DNA of 64,000 nt, taken from NCBI RefSeq assembly GCF_030160455.1, contig NZ_BSOJ01000009.1, forward strand, positions 62,001 to 126,000, read 5' to 3'. A program made the position numbers and the translations under genes. Of this stretch, positions 54,667-64,000 are shown in pieces. Origin of the DNA: Limnobacter litoralis (GTDB lineage Bacteria; Pseudomonadota; Gammaproteobacteria; Burkholderiales; Burkholderiaceae_B). Positions within the stretch are counted from its first letter, which is position 1, and every line of letters starts with the position of its first letter. The notes under the pieces were generated by a model. That model made no database searches. It was not told the origin of the DNA and saw nothing but the letters and a program-made list of their open reading frames with translations.

Positions 54667-56883
54667 GTGACTCGAATTCAAAAGAATTCCCTCAGTATTG
54701 CTGTAGCTTCCCTCTTTTTTTCCTGTTCGCTGAGCGCCCAAGCAGCCCAGCTTGGCAAATTGACGGTGTTGTCGTCTGAAAACCAGCCTTTCCGGGCTGA
54801 AATACAGATTGATGCCGTGCAAGCAGGTGAACGTGCCACTCTGAAAGCCGGGCTCGCCCCTGAAGACGCATTCAAGGCTGCGCGTCTGCAGCTGGATCCA
54901 AAACTCAAGGATTTGACTTTTGCGGTGGTGGACGGCCCAAAACCCAACACGGTCATCGTCAAGGTGTCGTCCGAGAAGCCTTTCCCCGCCGGGTTTACCG
55001 ATGCGCTGGTTCAGCTGGTTTGGGCCGGGGGTAAGGTGTCTCGCGAGTACACGCTGGATGTCCCGACGGGCCAAAGCAAGCCGGGCCCAAGCCTGCCGGA
55101 TATTCGTCCTCCGATGACCCTGCCTGCGCCAACTGGGCAGGCAAAACCTGCACCTGCACCTGCAGTTGCGCCTCCAGCTGAGGCTGCCGACAAGCCGCAA
55201 ACCCCTGAAAAGCCCCAGGCAAAGGAGGAGAGTAAAGCCGCTTCCGAGCCTGCGCGTGCTGACGCCATGGCTTCGACCGAGCGAGTCAGAAAGGGGCAGA
55301 CCTTGTGGGGAATTGCCAGCAAGCTGGCGGGCAATGGTGTAACAGTCAATCAGGCGATGGCTGCTGTGTATGAAGCCAATCAGGGTGCGTTTATTGGTGG
55401 CAGTGTGCACTTAATCCGAGAGGGTGTCCAAATTCGGATTCCTGAACGCAGTGCAATGGTGTCCAGAAGTGGCAATGAAGCGCTGTTGGTGCTTGCACAA
55501 CACGATGATCGCAATGTGTATTCCAGCTACGCAAAACAGCTTGGATTGTTGAAGGTTAGTCCGCAAAAGGGTGGCAATGAATCGGGTCAGGTGACTCAGG
55601 GCAAACTGGAAAGCAATTCGGACAGCGCCTCCGGTGCAACGGCTGAAGTCGATCGCTTGAAAATTTCTCCCGGGGCTGCCCAGGTGGGTGCCGGTGAGGC
55701 CAAGGCTGACGCCAGCGCCGAAGAACTGATCGCCAAGACGAAGGCTTTGCAAGAAGCGAACGAGCGAATTGCTCTGCTTGAAAAAAATGTAAATGATTTG
55801 CAGAAGCTGCTTGAACTGCAAAAGGACCAGGCTGCACCGGCCATTGCGCCTGGTTCCAAGGCCACCGAAGAAGCCGCTGCGCCGCAGTCTAGCCCTGCCG
55901 CAACTGCGCCGGCCGAGCAAGCCAAGGCCCCGGAGGTTGAAGCCAAGCCCGCCGAGAAGACGCCCCCAGTGGAGGCTGACAAGCTTGAAAAGGCTCAAAA
56001 GCTGGCTGAGACGAAGCCAGTGCCCTGGTACAGCTCACTCTGGTTCCTGGGTTCCATGGGCGGGTTCGGTGTGGTTTTGCTGGGCGCTTTGCTTCTATTG
56101 CTGAAAAAGAAGCGCGAAAGCGGATTGGCTCAAGACCTTGAAGAGGTCGACGAGCCCAGTTCCGAGCGATTTGATGAGGTGCTGGCTTGGGCCAGTGCGC
56201 CGGCGCAGCAAACTGAAGAACCCACCGAAGCCCCGGCGAAGTCAGTCAATGCGGTTGAGTCTGAAGAGTTTGATCTGGATGAAGTGCTGTCTGAACCAAC
56301 TCCTGCACCGACTCCAGCGCCCACTCCTGCACCCACTCCTGCACCCACTGAGCCCGCGCCGGTTGAAGAGAGTGCAACCATTCCTGATCTGGGCCAGGCT
56401 TCTGAGGACGCTGGCCAGCAATCCGGTTCTCTGAATAACGACGTTGAGCTGGATTTTCCCGAAGAGGAAAGCAAGGCCCCTGAGTCATCCATTCTGGATG
56501 ATTTGGATTCTCTGGAGAAGGGGGCTGCGGCTGCGCAAAGCGAACTGGATGAATTGCGCAAGAATGCGCCGGTTGAAGCTGAGTCGTCTGCTGAAAATGA
56601 TCCTGACATTGAGGAGGAATCGGAAGTGGTGTTGGCCTCTGATGCCGAAGTTTCAAGTGACGCATTTGACAAGGCGGTAGAGAACATTGATCTTGACATT
56701 GATGTCCCCAAGCCACCGGTTGACGAAGCAACCTGGCAAGAGGTGGAAACCAAGCTCGACTTGGCGGGTGCCTACGTTGAAATCGGCGATGCCGACGGCG
56801 CAAAAGAGTTGCTCAATGAGGTTATACAGCGTGGTGATGCAGAACAAGTACAGAAGGCAAAGAGCTTGCTGGCAGGCCTTTAA
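54667..56883 (+). CDS. fimV: FimV/HubP-type polar membrane protein
   Basis: A 738-residue protein. The signal peptide is cleaved near AQA-AQLGK, followed by the FimV N-terminal domain and a LysM peptidoglycan-binding domain (about 205-270, RKGQTLWGIASKLAGNG). A coiled coil (about 355-400), one TM helix (WYSSLWFLGSMGGFGVVLL, about 460-480) and a very acidic cytoplasmic part follow. The C-terminal FimV helical motif is VETKLDLAGAYVEIGDADGAKELL. In Pseudomonas and Vibrio these proteins organise the cell pole and type IV pili. The GTG start at 54667 has AGGAG seven bases upstream; GTG 54637 is the longer alternative. Confidence 0.9.
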   Translation: MTRIQKNSLSIAVASLFFSCSLSAQAAQLGKLTVLSSENQPFRAEIQIDAVQAGERATLKAGLAPEDAFKAARLQLDPKLKDLTFAVVDGPKPNTVIVKVSSEKPFPAGFTDALVQLVWAGGKVSREYTLDVPTGQSKPGPSLPDIRPPMTLPAPTGQAKPAPAPAVAPPAEAADKPQTPEKPQAKEESKAASEPARADAMASTERVRKGQTLWGIASKLAGNGVTVNQAMAAVYEANQGAFIGGSVHLIREGVQIRIPERSAMVSRSGNEALLVLAQHDDRNVYSSYAKQLGLLKVSPQKGGNESGQVTQGKLESNSDSASGATAEVDRLKISPGAAQVGAGEAKADASAEELIAKTKALQEANERIALLEKNVNDLQKLLELQKDQAAPAIAPGSKATEEAAAPQSSPAATAPAEQAKAPEVEAKPAEKTPPVEADKLEKAQKLAETKPVPWYSSLWFLGSMGGFGVVLLGALLLLLKKKRESGLAQDLEEVDEPSSERFDEVLAWASAPAQQTEEPTEAPAKSVNAVESEEFDLDEVLSEPTPAPTPAPTPAPTPAPTEPAPVEESATIPDLGQASEDAGQQSGSLNNDVELDFPEEESKAPESSILDDLDSLEKGAAAAQSELDELRKNAPVEAESSAENDPDIEEESEVVLASDAEVSSDAFDKAVENIDLDIDVPKPPVDEATWQEVETKLDLAGAYVEIGDADGAKELLNEVIQRGDAEQVQKAKSLLAGL
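56296..56349 (+). repeat. 12-base tandem repeat in fimV
   Basis: About 4.5 copies of a 12-base unit encoding Pro-Thr-Pro-Ala in the acidic cytoplasmic region. The last two full units are identical, which suggests recent slippage; copy number may vary among strains. Confidence 0.85.
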
Positions 56884-56910
56884 GTTGCATTTGAACTGAA
56901 AAGGGAAGTG

Positions 56911-57693
56911 ATGCCACGATTCGCCATGGGCCTTCGGTACGATGGGTCTGCATTTGAAGGATGGCAGACCCAACCCCATCGCAACACTGTACAAGACACC
57001 GTGCAGGCGGCCATTGCAAAAATTGCTGGTCACAATGTGACGGTGTATTGCGCCGGCCGAACAGACACAGGCGTGCACGCCCGCCAACAGCTGGTGCATT
57101 TTGACACCGAGGCCGTCCGGCCCGTGTCGGCCTGGGTCCGGGGCGTCAACAATTTCTTGCCCAGCAGCGTGGCAGTCACCGGGGTGAAGCCGATTGATCC
57201 AGCGTTTCACGCCCGCTTTTCCGCGTTTGCCAGAACCTACCGGTACTATTTTTATTCATCGCCTGTCGAGGATCCGTTTCGTCCATTTATGACCTGGGTA
57301 CATTACCCTTTGAATCTGGAAGCCATGCGGAAGGCGAGCCAATGCTTGATCGGCACCCACGATTTCAGTGCATTTCGGGCTTCTCAATGTCAGGCCAAAT
57401 CCCCTGTTAAAACACTCGATCGTGTTGAGCTGGTTGATCTTGGGGAAAGCTGCTACCTTGAAGTCCATGGGAACGCGTTTCTCCATCACATGGTGCGAAA
57501 CATGGTGGGTGCCCTGATGGAAGTGGGTCTTGGACGTGAGAGCGAGGATTGGGTGCAAGAAGTGCTGGCATCCCGAGACCGCTCAAAGGCCGCCAAAACC
57601 TGGCCTGCGCGTGGATTGACCCTCTGGGAAGTGCATTACCCGTCGCATTTTGAGGTGTCTGAATTATTTGATGTACGTTTTGTGGAAGCGTGA
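56911..57693 (+). CDS. truA: tRNA pseudouridine(38-40) synthase TruA
   Basis: A 260-residue pseudouridine synthase for positions 38-40 of the anticodon arm. It has the catalytic Asp in CAGRTDTGVHA and NAFLHHMVRNMVGALMEVG near the C-terminus. ATG 56911 follows AGGGAA; a GTG directly upstream is an alternative. It lies 27 bases after fimV, conserved fimV-truA-trpF order. Confidence 0.97.
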   Translation: MPRFAMGLRYDGSAFEGWQTQPHRNTVQDTVQAAIAKIAGHNVTVYCAGRTDTGVHARQQLVHFDTEAVRPVSAWVRGVNNFLPSSVAVTGVKPIDPAFHARFSAFARTYRYYFYSSPVEDPFRPFMTWVHYPLNLEAMRKASQCLIGTHDFSAFRASQCQAKSPVKTLDRVELVDLGESCYLEVHGNAFLHHMVRNMVGALMEVGLGRESEDWVQEVLASRDRSKAAKTWPARGLTLWEVHYPSHFEVSELFDVRFVEA

Positions 57694-57702
57694 GGCCCAT
57701 TC

Positions 57703-58365
57703 ATGCAGAAAACCATGGCGAGAACCCGAATCAAGATCTGTGGCCTGAAAACGGCGCAGGCTGTGTCAGCTTGTGTGGCCGCTGGCGCAGATGCGGTCGG
57801 GTTTGTATTTTATCCACCTTCACCCAGAGCTGTGGTGCCAGACCTGGCGGCCGACCTGGCTTCGGGTTTGGGCGCTTGGCAAACCCCGGTGGCTTTGTTT
57901 GTGAATCCGGAACCCACTTTGGTCAACGAAGTCATTCGGAAAATACCGCAAGTGCTATTGCAGTTTCACGGCGATGAATCTCCGGATTTTTGTGAGTCGT
58001 TTGGACGGCCCTATCTGAAGGCTGTCCGTATGAAGGATGGCGTGGATGTCATCAAGGAAAGTCGTCGATATGGGCGTGCGCAGGCGCTGTTGCTGGATTC
58101 CTGGAGTGATCAATATGGTGGAAGTGGGCACGCTTTCGACTGGACTTTGTTACCTCGACAAAGCGAAATGTCTCAGCCTTTGGTATTATCCGGGGGGTTG
58201 AGCGCAAATAACGTGGAGATGGCAATTTCGCAGGTTGCACCCTATGGGGTCGATGTGTCCAGCGGGGTTGAAAGCGCACGGGGCGTTAAAAGTGAATCCT
58301 TGATTGAGTCTTTTTGTCGGGCTGTCCAGCTTGCGGATTTCAATCAGGTGGCCAATCGCATGTAA
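57703..58365 (+). CDS. trpF: Phosphoribosylanthranilate isomerase
   Basis: A 220-residue TIM-barrel enzyme of tryptophan synthesis. RIKICGLKTAQ carries the catalytic Cys, VLLQFHGDE and the loop GGLSANNVEMAI bind phosphate, and GVDVSSGVESARGVKS ends the barrel. ATG 57703 has TGAGG upstream; ATG 57715 is a shorter option. trpF-trpB-trpA are separated from other trp genes, as in Burkholderiales. Confidence 0.97.
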   Translation: MQKTMARTRIKICGLKTAQAVSACVAAGADAVGFVFYPPSPRAVVPDLAADLASGLGAWQTPVALFVNPEPTLVNEVIRKIPQVLLQFHGDESPDFCESFGRPYLKAVRMKDGVDVIKESRRYGRAQALLLDSWSDQYGGSGHAFDWTLLPRQSEMSQPLVLSGGLSANNVEMAISQVAPYGVDVSSGVESARGVKSESLIESFCRAVQLADFNQVANRM

Positions 58366-58377
58366 AGAGTAGTAGCA

Positions 58378-59628
58378 ATGAACAAACCCTATGATTTTCC
58401 AGATGCATCTGGTCATTTCGGACCTTATGGCGGAACTTTTGTCTCAGAGACGCTGGTTCACGCCTTGGAAGATCTGAAAGAAAAATACGCGTTTTATCAA
58501 CACGATGAAGCGTTTTTGGCCGAATTTCGTGACGAACTGAAGCATTTCGTGGGTCGTCCCAGCCCCGTTTACCATGCCAAACGCTGGTCCAGCATGCTGG
58601 GCGGTGCCCAGATTTATTTCAAGCGTGAAGACCTGAACCACACGGGTGCCCACAAGATCAACAATTGCATCGGGCAGGCCCTGTTGGCCAAGCGTCTCGG
58701 AAAGCCAAGGGTTATTGCCGAAACCGGTGCCGGGCAACACGGTGTAGCCACCGCCACCATTGCTGCGCGGTACGGTTTGAAATGCGTGGTGTACATGGGC
58801 CAGGAGGATGTGGCCAGGCAAGCGCAGAACGTGTTCAGGATGAAGCTGCTGGGTGCAGAGGTGGTTCCGGTGACTTCTGGATCCAAAACCCTGAAAGACG
58901 CCCTGAACGAGGCCATGCGCGATTGGGTCACCAACGTCGAGGACACGTTTTACATCATCGGCACTGTGGCCGGGCCACACCCTTACCCAATGATGGTTCG
59001 CGATTTCCAAAGCGTGATCGGGCATGAGTGCATTGAGCAGATGCAAGAACAGGTTGGTCGCCAGCCCGATTACGTGTTGGCATGTGTGGGCGGCGGCTCC
59101 AATGCCATGGGCATTTTTTACCCTTATTTGAATGTCGAGGGCGTTCGTTTGGTCGGCGTAGAGGCTGGTGGGGATGGCATTGAGACTGGGCGTCATGCGG
59201 CGTCCCTGTCTGCAGGTTCCCCCGGCGTGCTTCACGGCAACCGCACCTATTTGCTGCAAAGCGACGACGGCCAGATTATTGAGACGCACTCTGTGTCCGC
59301 GGGTCTTGATTATCCAGGTGTTGGCCCTGAGCACGCCTGGCTCAAAGACACCCACCAGGCAGAGTACGTCAGCATTACAGACAAAGAAGCCTTGCAGGCG
59401 TTTCACGATTGCTGCCGCATTGAGGGCATCATTCCTGCGCTGGAAAGCAGCCATGCGCTGGCCCAGGCTGCGAAAATGGCTGCCGGTCTCGACAAAGACC
59501 AGATCATTCTCGTCAATTTGTCGGGACGTGGTGACAAAGACATGCACACAGTCGCCCGCATGAGCGGAGCCGAGTTTTACTGTCATCCAGACTGCAAGAC
59601 CGGTCAGGCACGGTCATGCGGCCAATAA
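58378..59628 (+). CDS. trpB: Tryptophan synthase beta chain
   Basis: A 416-residue PLP enzyme that joins indole and serine. The PLP Lys lies in [19 protein letters not shown], the PLP phosphate loop in [12 protein letters not shown], and the family C-terminal [12 protein letters not shown] is present. It starts 12 bases after trpF and is followed by trpA after 18 bases. Confidence 0.99.
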   Translation: MNKPYDFPDASGHFGPYGGTFVSETLVHALEDLKEKYAFYQHDEAFLAEFRDELKHFVGRPSPVYHAKRWSSMLGGAQIYFKREDLNHTGAHKINNCIGQALLAKRLGKPRVIAETGAGQHGVATATIAARYGLKCVVYMGQEDVARQAQNVFRMKLLGAEVVPVTSGSKTLKDALNEAMRDWVTNVEDTFYIIGTVAGPHPYPMMVRDFQSVIGHECIEQMQEQVGRQPDYVLACVGGGSNAMGIFYPYLNVEGVRLVGVEAGGDGIETGRHAASLSAGSPGVLHGNRTYLLQSDDGQIIETHSVSAGLDYPGVGPEHAWLKDTHQAEYVSITDKEALQAFHDCCRIEGIIPALESSHALAQAAKMAAGLDKDQIILVNLSGRGDKDMHTVARMSGAEFYCHPDCKTGQARSCGQ

Positions 59629-59646
59629 TTATTTCAGGCAATTGAC

Positions 59647-60456
59647 ATGTCAAGAATCAAGCAGACCTTTGAAAGGTTGGCCAAACAGGGGCGAAAGGGT
59701 TTGATCCCGTTTGTCACGGGTGGCGACCCGGAGCCAACACACACAGTGGAGGTGCTACTGGCACTGGCCAAAGCCGGTGCCGATGTCATCGAGTTGGGTG
59801 TTCCGTTCAGTGACCCCATGGCCGACGGCCCTGTGATTCAGCGATCCAGTGAGCGAGCGCTGTCCAAGGGCATTTCCACCAAAGCCATCCTCGACTATGT
59901 GCGCGAGTTTCGCAAGTCGAATCAAGACACACCGATCGTGCTGATGGGATATGCCAATCCCATTGAACGCATGGGTGAGGGCGCGTTTGTTGCCGCCGCA
60001 CATGACGCTGGGGTAGATGGCGTTCTGGTGGTGGATTACCCGCCCGAGGAGTCCTTGAGCTTTGCAGACCTCCTGAGAAAATCCGGAATGGACCCGATTT
60101 TTCTGCTGGCCCCGACCTCGTCTGACGAGCGGATCAAGAAAGTGGCCCAAACAGCCAGCGGTTATGTGTATTACGTTTCCTTGAAAGGTGTAACTGGTGC
60201 ACAGCACTTGAACACCACGGAAGTCAGTTCCAAACTGCCAGTGATCAGGCAGCACACCCAGGTACCAGTCGGGGTTGGCTTTGGCATTCGCGACGCAGAA
60301 TCCGCTTGTCGGGTGGCTTCTTCAGCCGATGCTGTGGTCATTGGTTCAGCCCTGATTCAGGCGCTTGAAGCACGCGGTGAACAATCTCCTGCCGACACCG
60401 CATACGCATTTCTACACCCCATCAGATTGGCGCTGGACGACGCATACAGTGCCTGA
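59647..60456 (+). CDS. trpA: Tryptophan synthase alpha chain
   Basis: A 269-residue TIM-barrel subunit that cleaves indole-3-glycerol phosphate. Catalytic Glu in [19 protein letters not shown], Asp in [14 protein letters not shown], and phosphate-binding GFGIRDAES and VIGSALIQ segments are all present. Confidence 0.98.
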   Translation: MSRIKQTFERLAKQGRKGLIPFVTGGDPEPTHTVEVLLALAKAGADVIELGVPFSDPMADGPVIQRSSERALSKGISTKAILDYVREFRKSNQDTPIVLMGYANPIERMGEGAFVAAAHDAGVDGVLVVDYPPEESLSFADLLRKSGMDPIFLLAPTSSDERIKKVAQTASGYVYYVSLKGVTGAQHLNTTEVSSKLPVIRQHTQVPVGVGFGIRDAESACRVASSADAVVIGSALIQALEARGEQSPADTAYAFLHPIRLALDDAYSA

Positions 60457-60486
60457 GGGATACAAAAATCATAAGGATGTGACCCA

Positions 60487-61365
60487 ATGAGTTGGTTAGA
60501 CAAGATCATTCCGCCGCGCATTTCATCGCGCGCACCCGGTGAGGCCGCAAAAAAGAGCGTGCCCGAGGGGCTGTGGGTGAAATGCAAGAGTTGTGACGCA
60601 GTGCTTTATCACAACGAGCTTGCCGCAAATGCCATGGTGTGCCCAACCTGCAATTACCACATGCGGATTGGTGCCCGTGCGCGTCTTGACCTGCTGTTTG
60701 ACGATGACAAGCGTGAAGAAATCGGCCAGGAAGTGGTGCCGATGGACAGCCTCAAGTTCAAGGACAGCAAACCTTACCCCAGTCGCCTGAATGAGGCCAA
60801 GCTGGCCACCGACGAGACCGATGCATTGGTTGTGCAGGCGGGCAACATGGGTGGCGAGAAGGTCGTGATTGCCTGTTTCGAATTTGAATTCATGGGCGGC
60901 TCGATGGGTTCTGTGGTGGGCGAACGTTTCTGCCGTGGAGTGCAGCGTGCCATTGAATTGAAAGTGCCGTTCATCAGTATCACGGCTTCGGGTGGCGCAC
61001 GCATGCAGGAGGGCTTGGGGTCGTTGATGCAAATGGCCAAGACCTCCGCCATGCTGGCCAAGCTGGGTCAAGAGGCCTTGCCCTACATTTCCATATTGAC
61101 CGACCCCACCATGGGGGGCGTGTCAGCAAGCTTTGCATTTTTGGGCGATGTCGTAATTGCCGAGCCCAAAGCCTTGATTGGCTTTGCCGGCCCACGCGTG
61201 ATTGAGCAGACGGTTCGCCAAACCCTGCCGGAGGGTTTTCAGCGCGCCGAGTTTTTGCTGGAAAAGGGCGCTGTTGACAGCATTGTGGACCGTCGCAACA
61301 TGAAGCAGACCCTGATTGACCTTTTGGCCATGTTGACCCGAAAGCCAGTCGATTCACCGCATTGA
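60487..61365 (+). CDS. accD: Acetyl-CoA carboxylase carboxyltransferase subunit beta
   Basis: A 292-residue subunit of the carboxyltransferase that makes malonyl-CoA. The N-terminal zinc finger has four Cys (CKSC at about 32-35 and CPTC at about 54-57), followed by the crotonase-like core with [19 protein letters not shown] and [14 protein letters not shown]. It follows trpA and precedes folC, a common proteobacterial order. Confidence 0.98.
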   Translation: MSWLDKIIPPRISSRAPGEAAKKSVPEGLWVKCKSCDAVLYHNELAANAMVCPTCNYHMRIGARARLDLLFDDDKREEIGQEVVPMDSLKFKDSKPYPSRLNEAKLATDETDALVVQAGNMGGEKVVIACFEFEFMGGSMGSVVGERFCRGVQRAIELKVPFISITASGGARMQEGLGSLMQMAKTSAMLAKLGQEALPYISILTDPTMGGVSASFAFLGDVVIAEPKALIGFAGPRVIEQTVRQTLPEGFQRAEFLLEKGAVDSIVDRRNMKQTLIDLLAMLTRKPVDSPH

Positions 61366-61388
61366 TTCAAACAGGAAGGTAGTACCAC

Positions 61389-62768
61389 GTGCATTCAATC
61401 CCGACCGAAAATTCATCTTTGGGTGAGTGGCTGTCCTATCTGGAGGCCATTCACAGCAAACCGATTGACATGGGCCTGGAGCGGGTTCACGAAGTTCGGC
61501 AGCGCTTGAATTTGAATCCGTCCTGTCTGGTGTTTACCGTGGCTGGAACCAATGGCAAGGGTTCAACCTGTGCCATGCTTGAGAGCATTTTGGTGCAGGC
61601 TGGTTACAAAGTGGGTTTGTACACCTCGCCGCATTTGCTGCGCTTTACCGAGCGTGCCCGCATCAATGGTCAGGAAATTGCCGAGGCAGACCTGGTGAAG
61701 GCCTTTGCGCGTGTTGAACAGGCCCGCAATGCAGCACCCTCTGTCATTTCACTGACCTATTTTGAGTTCACAACCCTGGCGATCGTGTTGCACTTTGCGG
61801 GGCTTGAGCTAGACGCCATGGTGCTTGAGATCGGTCTTGGTGGCCGATTGGATGCGGTTAACGTGTTTGATCCTGACTGTGCGATTTGCACCAGTGTAGA
61901 CCTGGATCATCAGGCCTTTTTGGGCAACGACCGGGAAAGCATTGGTCGGGAAAAGGCCGGTGTATTCAGACCCGGAAAGCCCGCGGTTGTCAGCGACCCC
62001 AGCCCGCCTGCCAGCGTGATCAAACATGCCAACGACATTGGCGCGGATCTGTGGTTGTTCGGTCGTGATTTCAACTACAGCGGTGACAAGCAACAATGGG
62101 CCTACGGTGGCCGCGGAATGCGCAGGGCTGCGCTGGCTTATCCCGCCCTGCGGGGTGCGAACCAGTTGCTGAATGCATCAGCCGCCATTGCCGCGCTGGA
62201 AACCGTACGCGACCGCTTGCCTGTGCCAGCGCAAGCCATTCGGCAAGGCCTCTTGCTGGTTGAATGGCCGGGGCGCTTTCAGGTGTTGGCTGGTCAGCCA
62301 ACCATCGTGCTGGATGTGGGCCACAATCCACACGCCGCAGCCCACCTTCGTGAAAGCCTAGACAACATGGGGTTTTTCCCCTTCACGCACTGCATTTTCG
62401 GCATGTTGGCCGACAAGGACGCCGTGGGCGTGGTACGGGCTTTGAAGGACCGCATTGACCACTGGCACTTGGTGCCGACCGAGGGAGATCGCGGTCGCAG
62501 TGCAGACCAGTTGAGGTCGGTGGTTGAGCAGGAAGTGGGCAGTGCGGAGGCATTCGACTGGGAAGCCAATGCCCAGGCGCTTAAAAAAGGCGGAATTGCT
62601 CGCCAAGCGCCAGAAAAATCTGTTCAGACATACGCCAGTGTGGATGAAGCTTACCGTACGGTCACTCAGGCCGCGGCGGCGAGTGATAGAATTCTGGTTT
62701 TCGGATCTTTTGTGATCGTCGGGCAGGCCTTGCTCGTGCGTGAAGCGCTGAAAAAATCAAACCATTGA
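61389..62768 (+). CDS. folC: Bifunctional folylpolyglutamate/dihydrofolate synthase
   Basis: A 459-residue Mur-ligase-family enzyme that adds glutamate to folates and makes dihydrofolate. The P-loop is TVAGTNGKGSTCAMLESIL, the central domain has LEIGLGGRLDAVN, and the C-terminal domain includes DVGHNPHAAAHL. GTG start after GGAAGG at usable spacing. accD-folC-dedD-cvpA is a conserved block. Confidence 0.97.
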   Translation: MHSIPTENSSLGEWLSYLEAIHSKPIDMGLERVHEVRQRLNLNPSCLVFTVAGTNGKGSTCAMLESILVQAGYKVGLYTSPHLLRFTERARINGQEIAEADLVKAFARVEQARNAAPSVISLTYFEFTTLAIVLHFAGLELDAMVLEIGLGGRLDAVNVFDPDCAICTSVDLDHQAFLGNDRESIGREKAGVFRPGKPAVVSDPSPPASVIKHANDIGADLWLFGRDFNYSGDKQQWAYGGRGMRRAALAYPALRGANQLLNASAAIAALETVRDRLPVPAQAIRQGLLLVEWPGRFQVLAGQPTIVLDVGHNPHAAAHLRESLDNMGFFPFTHCIFGMLADKDAVGVVRALKDRIDHWHLVPTEGDRGRSADQLRSVVEQEVGSAEAFDWEANAQALKKGGIARQAPEKSVQTYASVDEAYRTVTQAAAASDRILVFGSFVIVGQALLVREALKKSNH

Positions 62769-62787
62769 TTAATAACCTGAGGTGTCC

Positions 62788-63573
62788 GTGAGTTCCAATC
62801 CACGTACTGGCAGCAAAAACAAAGTCAATAACGATCCCGTTGATGAGTTGAAGCGCCGTTCGAGACGTCGATTGGTTGGGTCAATCGCGCTGTTTCTTTT
62901 TGCGATTATCGTGGTGCCTGCGCTGGTCGAGAAAGAACCCGCCAAAAAGGACGCTCCCGTTGAACTGGTGGTGCCCTCACGTCCGAATTCGGACCCCAAG
63001 GCTGATTTTGCAAACAACGAGGGTGTGGCAGACACAAAAGCGGCGAAGCCGACCCTTGATGAACCCGCTTCCAATTCTGTAGCGCCTGATTCGAAACCCA
63101 CTGCTGCAAGCGAAAAGCCATCCGCCCCAGAGGCACCAAAAGTGGCGACAGCACCAAAAGCGGAGCCAGCGCCAAAAGCGGAGCCCGTACCCAAGCCCGC
63201 ACCCGAAGTGAAGTTTGATGCCAAGCCGCTCGCCAAGACTGAGGCCCCCAAAGAAACAAAGCCAGTACCCAAGGCTGAACCCAAAGTGGAACCCAAGGTT
63301 GAACCTGCCAAGCCCACTGAGGACCCGATTGCCAAGTTTGCACAAGGTGAAGTGTTGTGGGTGCAGGTGACTGCCCTGAAAGACGGCGCTCATGCCGAAC
63401 AGATTCGAAGTGAATTGGTCAGCAAAGGGTTTCCAGCGAAAGTGGAGTCCGTGAGTGCGGGCGCAAGCAAGGTGTACCGGGTCAGGGTCGGACCTCTGGC
63501 AGGTCAGGACAAAGCCAATCAGACCAAGGCGGCCTTGGCCAAGCAGGGTTACAACGGCAGGGTGGTTCAGTGA
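62788..63573 (+). CDS. dedD: SPOR-domain protein, DedD-type
   Basis: A 261-residue inner-membrane protein with a basic cytoplasmic start, one TM helix (LVGSIALFLFAIIVVPALV, about 30-48) and a long periplasmic linker rich in Lys, Pro, Ala and Glu with repeated PKAEP units. The C-terminal SPOR domain (about 187-261: EVLWVQVTALKDGAHAEQIR) binds denuded septal peptidoglycan. GTG 62788 is chosen because GAGG lies close upstream; GTG 62782 is the longer option. Its stop overlaps cvpA by four bases. Confidence 0.9.
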   Translation: MSSNPRTGSKNKVNNDPVDELKRRSRRRLVGSIALFLFAIIVVPALVEKEPAKKDAPVELVVPSRPNSDPKADFANNEGVADTKAAKPTLDEPASNSVAPDSKPTAASEKPSAPEAPKVATAPKAEPAPKAEPVPKPAPEVKFDAKPLAKTEAPKETKPVPKAEPKVEPKVEPAKPTEDPIAKFAQGEVLWVQVTALKDGAHAEQIRSELVSKGFPAKVESVSAGASKVYRVRVGPLAGQDKANQTKAALAKQGYNGRVVQ

Positions 63574-64000
63574 CGGTCTTTGATTACATTGCCATTGCGA
63601 TTGTCGGTTTGTCGGTGGTGTTGGGTCTGTTCCGTGGCATGGTCAAAGAGGTTTTGAGCCTGGCAAATTGGATTTTGGCCTTTTGGCTGGCGAATCATTA
63701 TGGCGATCGTCTGGTTGTTTACCTGGATTGGGCAGAAGGTTTGAGCCCTGCCATGAAGGCGCTGGTGGGTTGTGCGGGCACTTTCTTTGCCGCGATGATC
63801 GTTGGTGCCATACTGATCGGGCTATTGGGAAGAATTGTGTCTGCGGCCGGACTGGGTTTCGCAGACAGGGGTTTGGGCGGCATGTTTGGTGCTGCCCGGG
63901 GTTGTTTTATTGTATTGGTGCTTGTGACAGCGGCGGGTTTCACTTCACTTCCGAAAATGCCATTCTGGACGCAGGCCAAGTTGTCTCCTGTGGCGGTGGA
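63570..64000 (+). CDS. cvpA: CvpA family membrane protein (partial, 3' end outside window)
   Basis: The first 143 residues of a CvpA/colicin V production family protein: TVFDYIAIAIVGLSVVLGLF, then FRGMVKEVLSLANWILAFWLANHYGD, further helices and the GLGGMFGAARGCFIVLVLV segment. The GTG start lies in GTGA overlapping the dedD stop. In beta- and gamma-proteobacteria purF normally follows; it would be beyond the window. Confidence 0.92.
   Translation, partial: MTVFDYIAIAIVGLSVVLGLFRGMVKEVLSLANWILAFWLANHYGDRLVVYLDWAEGLSPAMKALVGCAGTFFAAMIVGAILIGLLGRIVSAAGLGFADRGLGGMFGAARGCFIVLVLVTAAGFTSLPKMPFWTQAKLSPVAV

Noticed and set aside
58444-59586. 380-codon open frame on the minus strand
   Set aside because: Lies wholly antisense to trpB, whose protein is fully conserved; composition is His/Val rich as expected of a shadow frame.
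1-64000. CRISPR arrays, tmRNA, rRNA and known riboswitches
   Set aside because: No regularly spaced repeats, no rRNA segments and no riboswitch core motifs were recognised by eye.

Overview
The window is a gene-dense stretch of a chromosome from a beta-proteobacterium of the order Burkholderiales. A Limnobacter-like organism is my best guess, from gene order and protein style rather than from a database match. Supporting signs are thrS-infC-rpmI-rplT-pheS-pheT-ihfA-merR, ndk-rlmN-rodZ-ispG-hisS-yfgM-bamB-der, leuC-(entericidin)-leuD-leuB-asd-fimV-truA-trpF-trpB-trpA-accD-folC-dedD-cvpA, and a lexA-imuA-imuB-dnaE2 SOS cassette. There is no integrase, transposase, phage gene or CRISPR array. 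Almost everything is housekeeping, except one regulatory island at about 18.2-22.1 kb and a TRAP-type transporter locus next to it.

Layout. 1-2.2 kb (minus strand): a glycosyltransferase cut by the window edge, an LpxH-like metallophosphatase, and a small membrane protein. 2.3-10.4 kb: tRNA-Val(GAC), the threonyl- and phenylalanyl-tRNA synthetase, IF-3, L35, L20 and IHF-alpha block, a MerR-like regulator and tRNA-Pro(GGG). 10.4-12.8 kb: a DUF1178 protein, a small orphan protein, and a receiver-TPR regulator with Glu at the usual phospho-Asp position. 13.0-18.1 kb: a three-gene TRAP locus made of a TatT-like lipoprotein, a solute-binding protein and a permease that carries an extra NTF2-like domain. 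tRNA-Arg(CCT) follows on the minus strand.

18.2-22.1 kb is the most interesting part. It holds two paralogous ECF-type sigma factors, a sigma-54 activator without a canonical receiver domain, two small coupled unknown proteins and a protein resembling a type III secretion chaperone. Upstream of the first sigma gene lie, in order, two palindromes, a consensus IHF site and a near-perfect -24/-12 promoter. This is the layout of the HrpRS-to-HrpL cascade of plant pathogens, seen here without the secretion genes in view.

22.3-30.2 kb: parE, then the convergent SOS mutagenesis operon lexA-imuA-imuB-dnaE2 under one LexA box. 30.4-34.9 kb: yaaA-surE-pcm-nlpD-rlmD, tightly packed. 35-50 kb: a Bax-inhibitor-like membrane protein, ndk, rlmN, rodZ, ispG, hisS, yfgM-like, bamB, der, a DUF962 protein, a CBS protein, a flavoprotein, aroC, an MFS transporter and an M48 lipoprotein protease. 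50-64 kb: leucine biosynthesis with an entericidin gene inside it, asd, fimV, truA, trpFBA, accD, folC, dedD, and cvpA running off the right edge.

Several starts were moved inward to match ribosome-binding sites and family lengths, and infC starts with ATC. No gene-free stretch exceeds 300 bases; the longest are described as separate entries.
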